Shown here one piece after another: positions 43,740-54,877 of a stretch of DNA of 64,000 nt (position 1 is the first letter of the stretch; the number at the start of each line of letters is the position of its first letter). The notes beneath the pieces are model-generated. The model did no database searches and was not told the DNA's origin. It worked only from the letters and a program-made list of their open reading frames with translations. Both the position numbers and the translations under genes were made by a program. This stretch comes from Diaporthe sp. PMI_573 (Eukaryota; Ascomycota; Sordariomycetes; Diaporthales; Diaporthaceae): assembly GCA_021399435.1 (NCBI GenBank), contig JAJTUP010000012.1, positions 434,001 to 498,000 of the forward strand, in the 5' to 3' direction.

Positions 43740-46700
43740 ATGGCAGCTCCTCAACAGGAAGGAGGGCCTGATGAATCCTCCATCGTGAGTCCTACAGTTC
43801 TGGGGCCCTGGCCATGTCCAGAGGGGCATCCCCGCCCTTCCTGTCGCCCTCAAGCCCGGCTACATGCGGATCACTGACAGTCGAGTACAGAAACCCGTCT
43901 CCTCCCTCCGTTCGCGCTTCGAGAACATGGGCAAGGCGGGTGACCAGCCCCAGCCGCAAACACAACCAGCTCAGCCAGCTCAGCCCTCGAGCCGGAATGC
44001 CTCCCCAGGGCCACGCCCCGACAAGCCCCGAGACACGACTGCGATTTCTAAGGAGCCACCTCCCATACCTAAGCATAAGCCTGGCCTCGCGCCTCCTCTG
44101 CCCAAAGAAAACGGCGTTCCGTGCTCTCCTGCGCGCAATGCCTTCCCTCCGCCTCCGCTCACGCCCCGCCCGATACAAGCTCCTGCCCTCACCGTCGAAC
44201 CGCCACAGTCCCCTCCCAAGGGCCGATCTCTGAATATAGCCGTGAACGATCAGCCCAGCTTCCTGAACGCGGACGATGTCGTGAAACCGGCTACGTCGCC
44301 GGCCGTGCCGGGCAAGAATTTCAAGATCCCAAGTCGCTCGCGCACACCGAACCTGGATCCTCGGAAATCACCAAAAGTGGTTGCCTTCAAGCCTCCTTCA
44401 CCGCCTCCCCCTCGACGATCCGCCGAACTTCGACGGCAGCGCGAAGCCGATCCGGCGCCCCCGCCCACCAACCGCTCTGGAAAGGCACTCATCAGGTCTA
44501 GGAATTCGTGGACGGCAGACGGTGCGATGGAGCCGAGGAGGAACATGCCCGACAAGGTATCGCCCTTCAGCAGTCCGCCAACCAGTGGCTCCGTCAGCGC
44601 CGAAGGGTCGCCACCGTCACTGCCGCAAAGGCCGCGTCCGCCGAGGGAGCCCGCTGTCACAGCCAAAACTATTCAGGTTGGATTCGACCCACCGCCGCTT
44701 CATCCGTCGATAGCAAGCAAGAGGAGGGATCGAGAGCAGGAGATGACGGATGGATTCGCAAGGGGCCAGCTTACTCCAGATGTTACGGGCGAGCCGCGGC
44801 CGACACTGCCCAACAGACCGCTGAGTGTAACAATGGAGAGGTCAGCACCACCACCTGAGAAGATACCACCTCCTAGACCTCCGAGGCCAGCAGTTCCTGC
44901 GTCGAGTCTTGCAGTGGTCCCGGCAGCAAACCAGAAGCGAACAGTCTCGACACCTGTTGTGCAGCAACCTCCACCAACAATGCACGGCAGGGCAAATACA
45001 GTGTCTCACAGGGGCGCCGAAAGGCCACCCCCTGAATCCAGGAGATCCGCGGCAGCCACTGCTCCTCCCCCCGAGCCGCGGAATGCCGACTCGCAAGCTG
45101 TCGTGCTTGCCAAACCTGCAGACTCAGCTGCAGCCGTCAATGGGTCGTACCCAGATGCCTCAAATACCAACAGGAGACCTCCTCACATGAAACATGGGCA
45201 GCCAGAAATCGTAACCAAGTCAGATGCGAGGAACTTCGATGCGTGTGGCGACCTCGTGTGCACCTCGGGGCATCTTACTAGGGTGTGGAGCCTGAGGGAC
45301 GGGGAACTTGTGATGAGCTTCGCGCATGGTGAGGGACTGAAGGCCACGGCTGTGAGCTTCAAACCAGGCTTGAACGTTGACGAGGAGGGGAAGCGTCTGT
45401 GGATCGGGAACAACAATGGAGACCTGATGGAGGCGGACATCCAAACGCAAAGCATTGTTGCCACAAAGACCGGTGCCCACCAGAGGAATGAAGTTGCCAA
45501 AATATACCGGCACTTCAATGAGCTATGGACCTTGGACGAGGCCGGGACCCTTCACGTTTGGGGGCCTTCCCCCGACGGAACGCCAGACTTGACGGGTCAC
45601 CCACACCAGTCGTACCGAGTGCCCAAGGGCCACACGTTTTCCATGGTCGTTGGCGATGAGCTCTGGCATGCCACGGGCAAGGAGATACGTGTGTTCCTCC
45701 CGACAGTCGACGGCAAGCCCCAGTTCCAGGTGCTCCTTCGCTCATTGTTTCAAGACGCCGCTGGCGATGTCACTGCTGGCGCCCTGCTCCCCTCGGACCC
45801 CAACAAGGTCTTCTTCGGTCACAGCGACGGGAAAGTCACCGTGTACTCGAAGAAAGACTACTCATGCTTGGAGGTCCTCAACATCAGCACGTTCAAGATC
45901 AACTCGCTATCAGGGAGCTGCGGCAACATATGGGCAGGCTACAGCAACGGCAAGATGTCTGTCTATGACGTACACCAGAGCCCATGGGTCGTCAAGAAAG
46001 AGTGGCAAGCTCATAACGAGCCGGTACTGAAGATCATTGCCGACTGGTCGAGCTCGTACAGACAAGAGCGGCAACAGGTCCTCTCCTTGGGCGCAGATAA
46101 CATGATCAGGGTATGGGACGGCATGCTGCAAGACGACTGGCTTGAAGCGGAAATGAAGGCCAAAGACGTGCAATATTGCGAGTTCCAAACGCTCAAGGCC
46201 ATGATAATGACATGGAATGCCGGCGCTTCGACACCCAATAGCTTGCGGTACTCCGAGACGGATTCTGTCTTCATACAAAACTTGCTACAGGGCAGCGGTT
46301 CCCCAGACATTTTGATATTCGCCTTCCAGGAGCTCGTTGATCTGGAGGACAAGACTGCGACTGCGAAGCGGTTCTTCAAATCCAAAAAGAAAGAATCGGA
46401 CCAGGAGCGCATGAGCCATCAATACCGAGACTGGAGGGATTTCCTCATCAGAAGCCTGGATGATTACATGGCTGGGGATCTATACCATCTTCTGCAAACT
46501 TCTCACATGGTTGGTCTCTTTTATTGCATCTTCGTCAAGGCCGACGTCAGGGATCGGATTTCGAATCTCAACACAGCCGAGGTCAAGCGGGGCATGGGCG
46601 GTCTACACGGGAACAAAGGTGCCATCATAGCCCGCTTCATGATCGACGATACGTCCCTCTGCTTCTTTAACTGCCATTTGGCAGCAGGGCAGTCGCAGGC

Positions 46701-47289
46701 TCAAAGCCGCAACAACGACATCGCTGCAATACTCGAGGCCCCCATCCTACCTTCAGAACGCGATCCAAGTGTTCGCATCGATAGCTATACCGGGGGTGGC
46801 GATGGCACCATGATCATGGATCACGAGCTTATCATACTCAACGGCGATCTCAACTACCGAATTGACACCATGAGCCGTGATACGGTGGTCATGGCGGTGA
46901 AGCAGGGCAACCTCCCCAAGCTTCTCGAGCGAGATCAATTGCTGGTGGCGCGTCGAAGAAAACCGGACTTCAAGCTCCGTGCCTTCGAGGAGATGCCTAT
47001 CACGTTCGCGCCGACTTATAAGTACGACGTGGGCACGGACAACTACGACTCCAGCGAGAAGAAGCGCAGTCCAGCATGGTGCGACCGTCTGCTCTACCGT
47101 GGCAGAGGCAGGATACAGCAAGTCGAATACAAGAGACACGAGGTCCGGGTGTCGGATCACAGGCCTGTCACGGGCAAGTTTAAACTTACAGTCAAGAAGA
47201 TATCGCCCAAGAAGAGGACGATGGCCTGGATACAGTGTCAGCAGAGCTTCGAAGATGCGAACGCCGAGGAGCTCATGGTTGAGAAGTAA
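43740..47289 (+). CDS. Inositol polyphosphate 5-phosphatase with N-terminal proline-rich and WD40-like regions
   Basis: Removes the 5-phosphate from inositol phosphates or phosphoinositides. Exons 43740-43784 (45 nt) and 43891-47289 give 1147 aa. Residues 1 to about 430 are disordered, rich in Pro/Arg/Ser with many PPxP and PPP stretches that could bind SH3 domains. From about 440 to 780 come WD40-like blades (SGHLTRVWSLRDGELVMSF, LWTLDEAGTLHVWG, GADNMIRVWDG). The catalytic IPPc domain follows: WNAG at 790, FQELVDLEDK, GLHGNKGAI, NGDLNYR at 999-1005, PAWCDRLLYRG around 1077-1087 and SDHRPV at 1103-1108. The Asn/Asp and Asp/His active-site residues are all present. The WD40 + IPPc order is a known fungal architecture and differs from synaptojanin (no Sac domain here). 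Confidence 0.94.
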
Positions 47290-48135
47290 TCACTCTTGTC
47301 CTACCCCTCGTGATCCAAAGGTGTGGGAAGCTAACAGATCATGGCAGGCTGCACTACCTGACCCAGGTCATTGGGTATGATATGGCAACAAGCAAAAGTT
47401 TGATCAGTGATCGATAAATCAGCGAGAGCAGCCATGACAGGCCATGGGGGCTGAACACAGTCCTGTCATTGCGGCCTGGAGCCATCACGAAAGGGGCGAC
47501 CTAATAGATGAAATGAAACGATCACGACATCGAAGAAGCTCTTATACCCAGACAAAAAGGGGGGCAACGTCAACGATTTCACAAAAAGAGACATGGGCAC
47601 GGCGCAAGGAGGCATCAATCATCATCTTCGGTCAAGTTCAAAGGTCAAGCTGTGGCAACAGTTTTCATTAACCGCGGGGCAAGAGACAAGAAAAAAGTTT
47701 AGATGTGTCGTCTGGCGCAATGACAACCAGAACGTGACGGAATGAGAGAGTGGAGGGGTTTTGAGAAGGCCAAGTTTGAAGGGCACTTCTCGGGGTGGGT
47801 TCCGAGGCGATGACTTAAGCGAGCATATCCAGATATCATGGTTCTGACGGTCTGCATGGATGTTGACTACATAATTACTATTGTGAACAACGAGGGGGCT
47901 GCCCCTTGTGGTATTGAACGTTGATGCCCCTCCCACTTATAAGGTGACGGAACAAATATGTGCCCCTGGGCAAGACAAAAGGGCATCCGGGTGGCCCATG
48001 CCTATGCATCCACACGGGCTATTCGGTGAACCGCGCCAAGAAAGAGTGCATCCATCGAAGAGGTATGGCACGCGTGGGGAAAGGAGAATTAATAGCAGAA
48101 GAGCAAGACGCTCAGTGTGTCCCTCCCGGTCACCA
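47290..48135. other. Convergent intergenic region between the 5-phosphatase and Kelch genes
   Basis: 3' untranslated DNA; no gene seen. Confidence 0.5.
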
Positions 48136-50449
48136 TCACGACGGCCGATCCTGGTAGACACGAACCCCACCACCCTTGGCGAGCTCGCCCTCGCTGCTTG
48201 CCGCCGCCGCCGCACGAGTCCGAATGGCCTGGAGGGCAGGGCGGCCCCGGCGGTCTGCCAGCCCCGAGTGGATGGTCACGGGGTTCCCCCCCAGGGCCTG
48301 CTGCGGCTGGAGGGCGGGCACGGGCTTGCGCTGCGGCGGCCTCAGGAGCGCCGAGAACCTGACGCGCTTCGTTTGCGCTGGGAATGGTGCCTGTTGTAGT
48401 TGTCGTTGCTGCTGCTGCTGCTGCTGCTGCTGAGGAGCTGTTCCCGGGTTGAGTTGCTGCCTTGTTGTCATCGCGGCGCTGTCGATGACGATGGGCGTCG
48501 CGTTGCCCTTGATGTGCACGCTGTACTGCTCTAGGGACCGCCGTGCTAGAGAGGTGGGCGGGGCGGCTAGGTATCCCCCTTCCTCTTTCTTTTTGCTCTC
48601 GACGGAGCGGGCCACCGAGGGGCGCCGGTGGCTGACGTCGGAGGGGTCACGGTCGGTGTCGCGGGATTGCTTGCTGGCGTCTGAACTGCGCCGTTTGGGG
48701 TGGTGGTGGATTGTCGTCGTGGTTGTGGCGGATATTGATCTTGAGGATGTGGGCCGCCGTCGTCGACAGCAGAAGAAGTACACGCCGGCTATGAGCATGG
48801 GCAGGGCTGCGCTTCCGCCGATGGAAATTCCCAAGATGGCCTGCCTCGATAGACCTGATGTTATCCCACTACCATCTGGGTTGTTTGCGTTATTCTCGCC
48901 CGTGTCATTATTGTTGTTGTTGCCGTTATTATTATCATTACTGTTGCCCGCAGGATTGTTGTTACCAGAACCTCCGTCAAAGCCTGGTGTAGTTGAATAT
49001 CATGTCAGTATTCCTACCCAAATAGAAAGGCTGACGAGCGTGATGCCCACGTCCCAACTTACTAGAACTGAATAAGTTTTCCACCTCACCACTTGTCCAC
49101 TGGACCTTAGCCAGCCCTCCGTCCCTGTAGAACTGTTTCACAACCTCCGGAGTGTCGTAAGCCGCAGCATCGCTGCTGTAGCTGTCCGTCCAGCGCAGAC
49201 CAGTCATATCGAACACCCCAAGCCCCTGAGCCCAGGGGTCCGGGTCGGCAAACTCAGCAGGGTAGCCTTTGGAGGCGTCGGCCCCGCCGATGGAGAGCAT
49301 CTGTCTCTTGCCACCGCCCACGGCGACACATGCGTGATCGGCACGGGCTGTGGTCGCACCGGGGTTGTCTGCCTTTGTGAACACGAAGCCCGGCAGGGAG
49401 AGTACGAACAACTCGTCAGAGACGGTGTTGTCAGCGGTGAGGCCACCGTATAGAAATATCTCGAAAGTGTTGTCTGGCCCGGGGACTCCCACTGAGCAGA
49501 AGCGTTGGCGGCCCGTGGGGATGGTCCCGGTGGCCTGCTGTGAGAAGAACTGCTTGGTTATTGGGTCATAAAATGTGATGTTGGTGAAATCGCTGAACGT
49601 GGGTGGCGAGTCCCCTGATGTTCCGCCTAGGAGCAAGATGAGGCCGTTAGGACCAAAGGGCACGTATTCGGCCTGCGCGTTGACGAGCGTGCGAGGGACT
49701 GAAGTGTTGGTCCACACCGACGAGCTCATGCCAAAGCTCACAAGGCCTGCCACGGCGGTGTCGCTCTCCACTGAGATGTTCGACTGGCTGGTCAGAAGGC
49801 CACCCACGCAATATCCTACGCCATCGCCTTGCGTGTGGGCACACCCGACAGGGCGTGACAGTTCGTTGAAGATTCTCGGATTTGTCGGCGGTTCCAGACT
49901 CCAAGAGCCCCCTCCATTACCGTCGGCGGAGAACTTCCACGTCTGGTCCGGAGGAGGCGGAGTGCCGTCGGCAGCTTCTCCTCCCCATGTCCAGAAAGAG
50001 TTTGATGGTTCATCGGTCCATATGGCTTGGCTGTTGAGGAGTGGTGCTGGCTTCGAGATCACCTGGATGGGCACGGTGGAGTTGGTCCAGGACTCCCGGA
50101 GATTTATTGATAGCGTTGAGCTTTCTAGATGAAGATATCAGCCGAAGAACTCAGCAATGATATTGGTCCTACTGTAAGGCTTCACCCAGGAGTTCAACTC
50201 ACCTGGACTCGGGACATTATTGCCCGATGGCTGGTTCCCGTTGACTTGTGATATCTCACCGCCGTCAATGTATGCGAAGTCACCCAGGACTGTCCCCACA
50301 GCCAAAGACCGGCGAATAAACCCGGACGAGGAAGGGGCTCCGGGATTTTGACGGCTGTGCAGAACTGCTGCGCATGCCACGCTCATATAAAGCCAGCATG
50401 TCACCAGCCAATATAAACTTGCCACCTCAGAGAAGCACGGCTTTCTCAT
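48136..50449 (-). CDS. Kelch-repeat single-pass membrane protein
   Basis: Minus-strand exons 50449-50203, 50124-49063 and 48983-48136 give 718 aa. An N-terminal signal peptide is evident (hydrophobic ASLYWLVTCWLYMSVACAA, cleavage likely near residue 28). The extracellular part has Kelch-type blades with the Gly-Gly pairs (GLILLLGGTSG, FEIFLYGGLT, KRQMLSIGGAD) and several NxS/T glycosylation sites. An Asn/Gly/Asp-rich stalk (about 437-475) leads to one transmembrane helix (ILGISIGGSAALPMLIAGVYFF, about 486-508, here cited as LGISIGGSAALPMLIAGVY) followed by a CCRRRR stop-transfer. The cytoplasmic tail of about 200 residues is basic, Ser-rich, with a Gln run. Fungal proteins of this layout are thought to act at the cell surface; no substrate or partner is known to me. 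Confidence 0.88.
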
Positions 50450-53034
50450 GGTAGCTTAGGAGACAGTGGAGGCTCCAGAGCCATACTCATATGATCAAAG
50501 CCACTGAAGTCGAAAGAAGAGGAACAAACATCAAGGTTCAAGGCGAATTAGGAGACCGAAAGATACACACTCATGTCAGGGCAGACGGCACGGCGAGAAC
50601 TGCGGGACCTGACCTGCCAGGGCTGGCTTCCTGACACTGGCCAGATGAAGCCTCCGCATGGGATACTCTGCCAAATAAAGATAAACCTTGACATTCCAAG
50701 AACGGGGCGGCCAGACCGAGGCGCCACCGAGGAGGAGGCCCGCAAACTCGTCTGATGTCGAGGTCCACCATCCGTGCCGCCTCACACGTTTCTGCCATGT
50801 ACAGGTTCACGAAGCATAAAGAGCTGTCACATGAGACAATGCGGAGTATGTCCACACGAGGGCTGACAAGCTGACAGGTGAGGGAGAAACAGATATTGGC
50901 CCACCCGCGCCAAGGAGCATATCAATAATAGAGAAACAGACTCAAGGCGCCGAATTGCTGTGATTGACCGTCGCAAGATCCTGGCCGTCGATCACGCTGG
51001 CCCCGGCGAGTGAGGGGCCGCACGCGGACGCACAGAAGAGGACGGACTCACAGACAGATCGAGCGGTGGGATATTCGGTGGCGGTCTGCGGATAGGGCTG
51101 GACTCGGTTAGCATGGCCGAGGAGGTCTTGCGTGGCCGAAAGTGTGTGTATGTCCTGGCGTGCTGCGATGATGCCTGGTGTGGGTGGTTTCAGCCGGGCT
51201 GTCAGAACCTTGGTACGCTCCGCAGATCTGGATCCGGGTGGCCGGGGTCATTCTTCATGTCTTCTCACGTGCATCACGTTGCATTCTTCACCTCACCACC
51301 TTGCAACCTTTTCCGCTTTCGTGGCGTGTAGCGAGCGCATCCGCGTCTGATGCTCTGCTGTGGGGAGTGTCGATGAAGCGTGGACCAGACTTACGGCCTC
51401 GCCCGCGAGCCTCAGGTGGCCGGGGACAACTAACTACCACGGTAAGGTGAGGAAGCACTTCTTTGGGAGGACATGCGGTGAGCCAAGGGTTGTCAAGCTG
51501 GGCTCGAAACGAGGACCCTAGCAGGTGACGCCGTCCCATGCAACTGGTGTATATGCGAGCCCACGCTGTCTGGCCGTCTTGGGAACAACGGTAAATACGC
51601 TCTTAGGAAAGCCGCCGCATCCCAGTCGGGGCAAATCATGTTTTTGACGACCGGCTGAGGTGGCAGTCGAGGAAATGCGTCTCGGAAACATTCGATCGAC
51701 CTATGCTATACCCTCGGGTTGTTATCCTCTCGGGCAAGGTCTGACTTTGTCCCGGTATGAAGTAAAGAGCCCTGAGAGCCTCGCAAGACAGCCAGGTAGC
51801 ACTGGAACTTTCCCTCCCTGGTGATTGTCCCTGCAACCCTTGGCTATATTCCGACGTCAGTCGGGTTGTGCTCTGCCGGCTCCAGACGCCTGCTCCTCAA
51901 CTTGCTTGCTTCGGCCAGAAAAGGAAATTGAATCGCGGTGGCATGAATTGGACGGTAGATCCGTCCGAATATGTATCGCATCCTGTCTTTTCTAGTAGGA
52001 TGCCGGCCCACGGCTGCCCCCTGGGCCTGTCACCGCGACCGTATTCGGCCCCTGTGTCGAGGGTGAGGGCAAGGTTCACATATCGCGAGCTTGTCCAGAG
52101 CTTGTCCAGAGCTTGTCGAGAGCTTGTCGGTATTGAAGCTCTCGATATGCACAACACTAGGTTAGGGCCCGTTATTAGCTCCCGCAACGCTAAAGGTTAC
52201 TTGTTCTTTCCTCCCCGCTGTCTCGCGTCCGGAATTGCATTCACATCTCCGGGCGATCCGACCGGGTGAGGCTCGAATAGAGCCAGCAACAGTGACACAC
52301 CGCAGGGGGATATCATCGACTTGGCGCGCCTTAAACCCCACAGACTCCGCAGCGGCAGCAACGTGGTTATGGGGAATGTGGACTGCTGCTGACAATCGGC
52401 GGGACACTCATTGCTCCCGGAACTCGGACAACGGAGCAATTCCGACCCTTCGATGTTGAGCTTCATCCGTCGTCCAGAGTCTAGTAGTACTCGAGTGCTC
52501 CCTAGCCAGCTTTGCCCAGCCAGCCAGCTTACCCCAAGCAGCAAGCCCAGTCCCGGCCGAGCTGTGACAATTACGTACGTAGCATGTCACCAGCACTACC
52601 CTCATGCTGGGCCATACCCAAGTCTCAGTCACTGAGGTCGCTTTAGACGACATATCTCGGCGCCATCTCGCCTCGCGAGCATTGGATCCATGCCCAGCCC
52701 CGAGCATCATCTGCCTTCTCCGCTCGGTGACGAGCACTCGACGTGACCCGACCCAGTCACCATCAGAGGCCCTACACGTTCACGACCAGAGCGCAGGAAG
52801 TCAATTAGTCACCCTCAGTCACCCTGTTCGAGCAAGGGCTGGAACAACATGATGCAACATTTCACAGAACATTGCTGAAAGCATAAAGGAAGCACTGACC
52901 GGGGCAAGGGGCCGGTGATGGAGTTTAAGACTTCATCATCACGCCAACTATATAGTTTGCAGATGATATTGTCAAGGCTAGCGAGCTATACCCTAAGAAA
53001 CAATTCATCAATTTTTCTGCGGAGATCAAGCACC
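50450..53034. other. Gene-free region, 2.6 kb, between the Kelch and questin-oxidase-like genes
   Basis: No gene recognised on either strand; frames are short and domain-free. It carries an 11-bp tandem repeat (52087-52130). A TATA-like TATATAG at about 52950-52956 lies roughly 80 bp before the next gene's preferred start. Confidence 0.5.
52087..52130. repeat. Four-copy 11-bp tandem repeat (GAGCTTGTCSR)
   Basis: Four consecutive 11-bp units: GAGCTTGTCCA twice, then GAGCTTGTCGA and GAGCTTGTCGG. It lies in a gene-free stretch about 0.9 kb before the questin-oxidase-like gene. Confidence 0.9.
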
Positions 53035-54588
53035 ATGGCGACGGCTCACAAAATCCACATCAGCCCTGAGAACACCGGCTTGTGGGGGGTCAAGCAGACA
53101 GACGAGGTTGCGAACAAGGTCAGCGAGCTCCTGCAGAAAGACCTTGAGGTGAACCACGTCTACTTCAATGACCGCGGTTTCCATAACCACATAGTCCATC
53201 ACCTCCTCGCCCTCTTCGGCACCGGCGCCGACGCGGAAGCCATCCAGAAGGGCTTCGATGGCAACCTAGGCTACCAGCGGCCGGCCAGGTCCACCCACAA
53301 GAACGTCGTCGAGGACCTCTTCCAGACGTGGTCGCACGCGAGCAAGTATCTCGGGAAGGACCAGTACTACCCGGACTTCCTGGCCTTCTTCCAGCGGGAG
53401 ATCGAGCGCAAGGGCTGGGAGGCCGTCGTGAGCGAGTACCTCTTCTCCGGCACCGAGGGCGCCGAGGACCTCCTGGTCAGGTTGTACGCCGGCGTGCTCC
53501 ACCCCCTGCTCCAACTGATGTACGCGATGGAGTGGAAGCAGCCCGCCATCGTGGCCGAGGCCCTGGCCCAGACGTGCGTGCACCACGCCAACCTCAAGGA
53601 GGAGCTCTTTGAGGCCGAGACGAGGGCCAATGAAATTTACGGCAGGGCGCCCGGGGCCAGGATGCCGAGCATCGCGTCGCTGCTGAGGGAGGTGCGCGAA
53701 CAGCCCAAGCTGGGCAAGGAGCTGAAGTGGGACGACGGGTACAGTTTTCGCAATACCGTCTTCGACCGCGCCGGGGAGGAGATGCTTGAGATCATGAGCA
53801 AGGTCAAGGTGAGGCCTGACGAGGTGGAGGAGAGGACGGCCGAGATGTTCGACGCTATCATGTTCATGGCTGCCGGTGCTTCGTTCCACGCACACAAAGT
53901 CAACAAGTTCGATTTCTTCATCATGTAAGTGGAACCCCCCCCCCCCGGGTCCCCTCTGGTCAAAGGCTCTACGAACAATAGAGAAGGGGAAGGCTTACAG
54001 TCTGCGTATGGCCAGCCACCACTTGAACTCAGCTCCCGCCTACCTCACCATCAACTCCCAGTCCTGGATATCGGCCGAGACCAAGGCGAGGCTGTTGGAG
54101 TGGAAGATACGCTACGACCTGATGGAATACGCCGCCAGGGCCGTCCCTGAACTGTCTCTGGACCAGATCAAGGGATACCAGCCAAGGACTCAAAGCAGTC
54201 TTTCCGTAGCTGGTAAGTAGTCGTTGAGTAACCGCACAAGAACATATAAGTCCAAGCTGACGGGTCCTTGCAGACGTCGCATCAAAGATCCACCCCATGC
54301 CCGACGACGGCCACGCCATAAAGCTGGCCAGGGCGGTGGGGGTGTGCGAGGAGCTCACGAAAAAGTACCAGGACAGGGACTGGGTGCTGATCAAGGGGGA
54401 CGACGTGTGGGCGAAGATCCACCACCTCGTACTCGACTCGCTGCAGTCGCCCGGCGAGTACTGGGTGAGGAGCGCGGGGCTGGACGAGGCATGGACGGTA
54501 AGTATCATGAAGTTATTCTCGACTCATCATCTGTCCCTCAGGGGAACGGTTGCTGACGCATTACAACCAGGAAGTACCCAAGCTGTAA
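53035..54588 (+). CDS. Questin-oxidase-like protein (AflY/GedK family)
   Basis: Exons 53035-53924, 54001-54212, 54274-54497 and 54571-54588 give 447 aa. It fits the questin oxidase-like family (Pfam PF14027), whose members such as GedK and AflY act in ring cleavage during fungal polyketide synthesis. Recognisable blocks are the N-terminal ISPENTGLWGVKQ, VNHVYFNDRGFHNHIVHHLLALF, LFQTWSHASKYLGKDQYYPDF and HPLLQLMYAMEW, then the helical C-terminal part ETKARLLEWKIRYDLMEYAARA and FDEAW-like GLDEAWTEVPKL. No polyketide synthase or tailoring gene lies nearby, so this is probably one of the many stand-alone members with unknown role. The last exon is only six codons. Intron 1 contains a run of 12 C directly after the donor. 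In-frame ATGs at 52918 and 52963 could add 39 or 24 residues. Confidence 0.87.
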
Positions 54589-54877
54589 CCCTGTGGGCGG
54601 GATCGGCGAGGTGGCCGTACCCTTGAATTTCCTGTACAGGGACCACATCGTCGAAGTTCTTGAAACTGGCGAAAAGTATGTGCTTGAGAAACATCACAAC
54701 AGTCTCTACTTCGGGGCCAATTCCTCCTGGACGAGTTTGTTGGCGCTGGCGCACTCTTACCCATTGTATATTACTTTTGTATGACTATTTCATCGCGGGC
54801 ACAGAATGACGGTATGGGTATCAGCGGCCTGGTATTCGTAGCTCTTTTTTCTAATCCTGTAGCGTCCTCAATCCACT
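54589..54877. other. Convergent spacer between the questin-oxidase-like and PWP2 genes
   Basis: 289 bp containing both 3' ends. A 63-aa open frame (54593-54784) continues in a different frame after the stop; it has no family match that I recognise and is probably 3' untranslated. Confidence 0.45.

Noticed and set aside
54593..54784. Open frame after the questin-oxidase-like stop, as a possible longer C-terminus
   Set aside because: Reaching it needs a different acceptor frame, and the family usually ends soon after the EAW-x-EVP segment, which the chosen model preserves.
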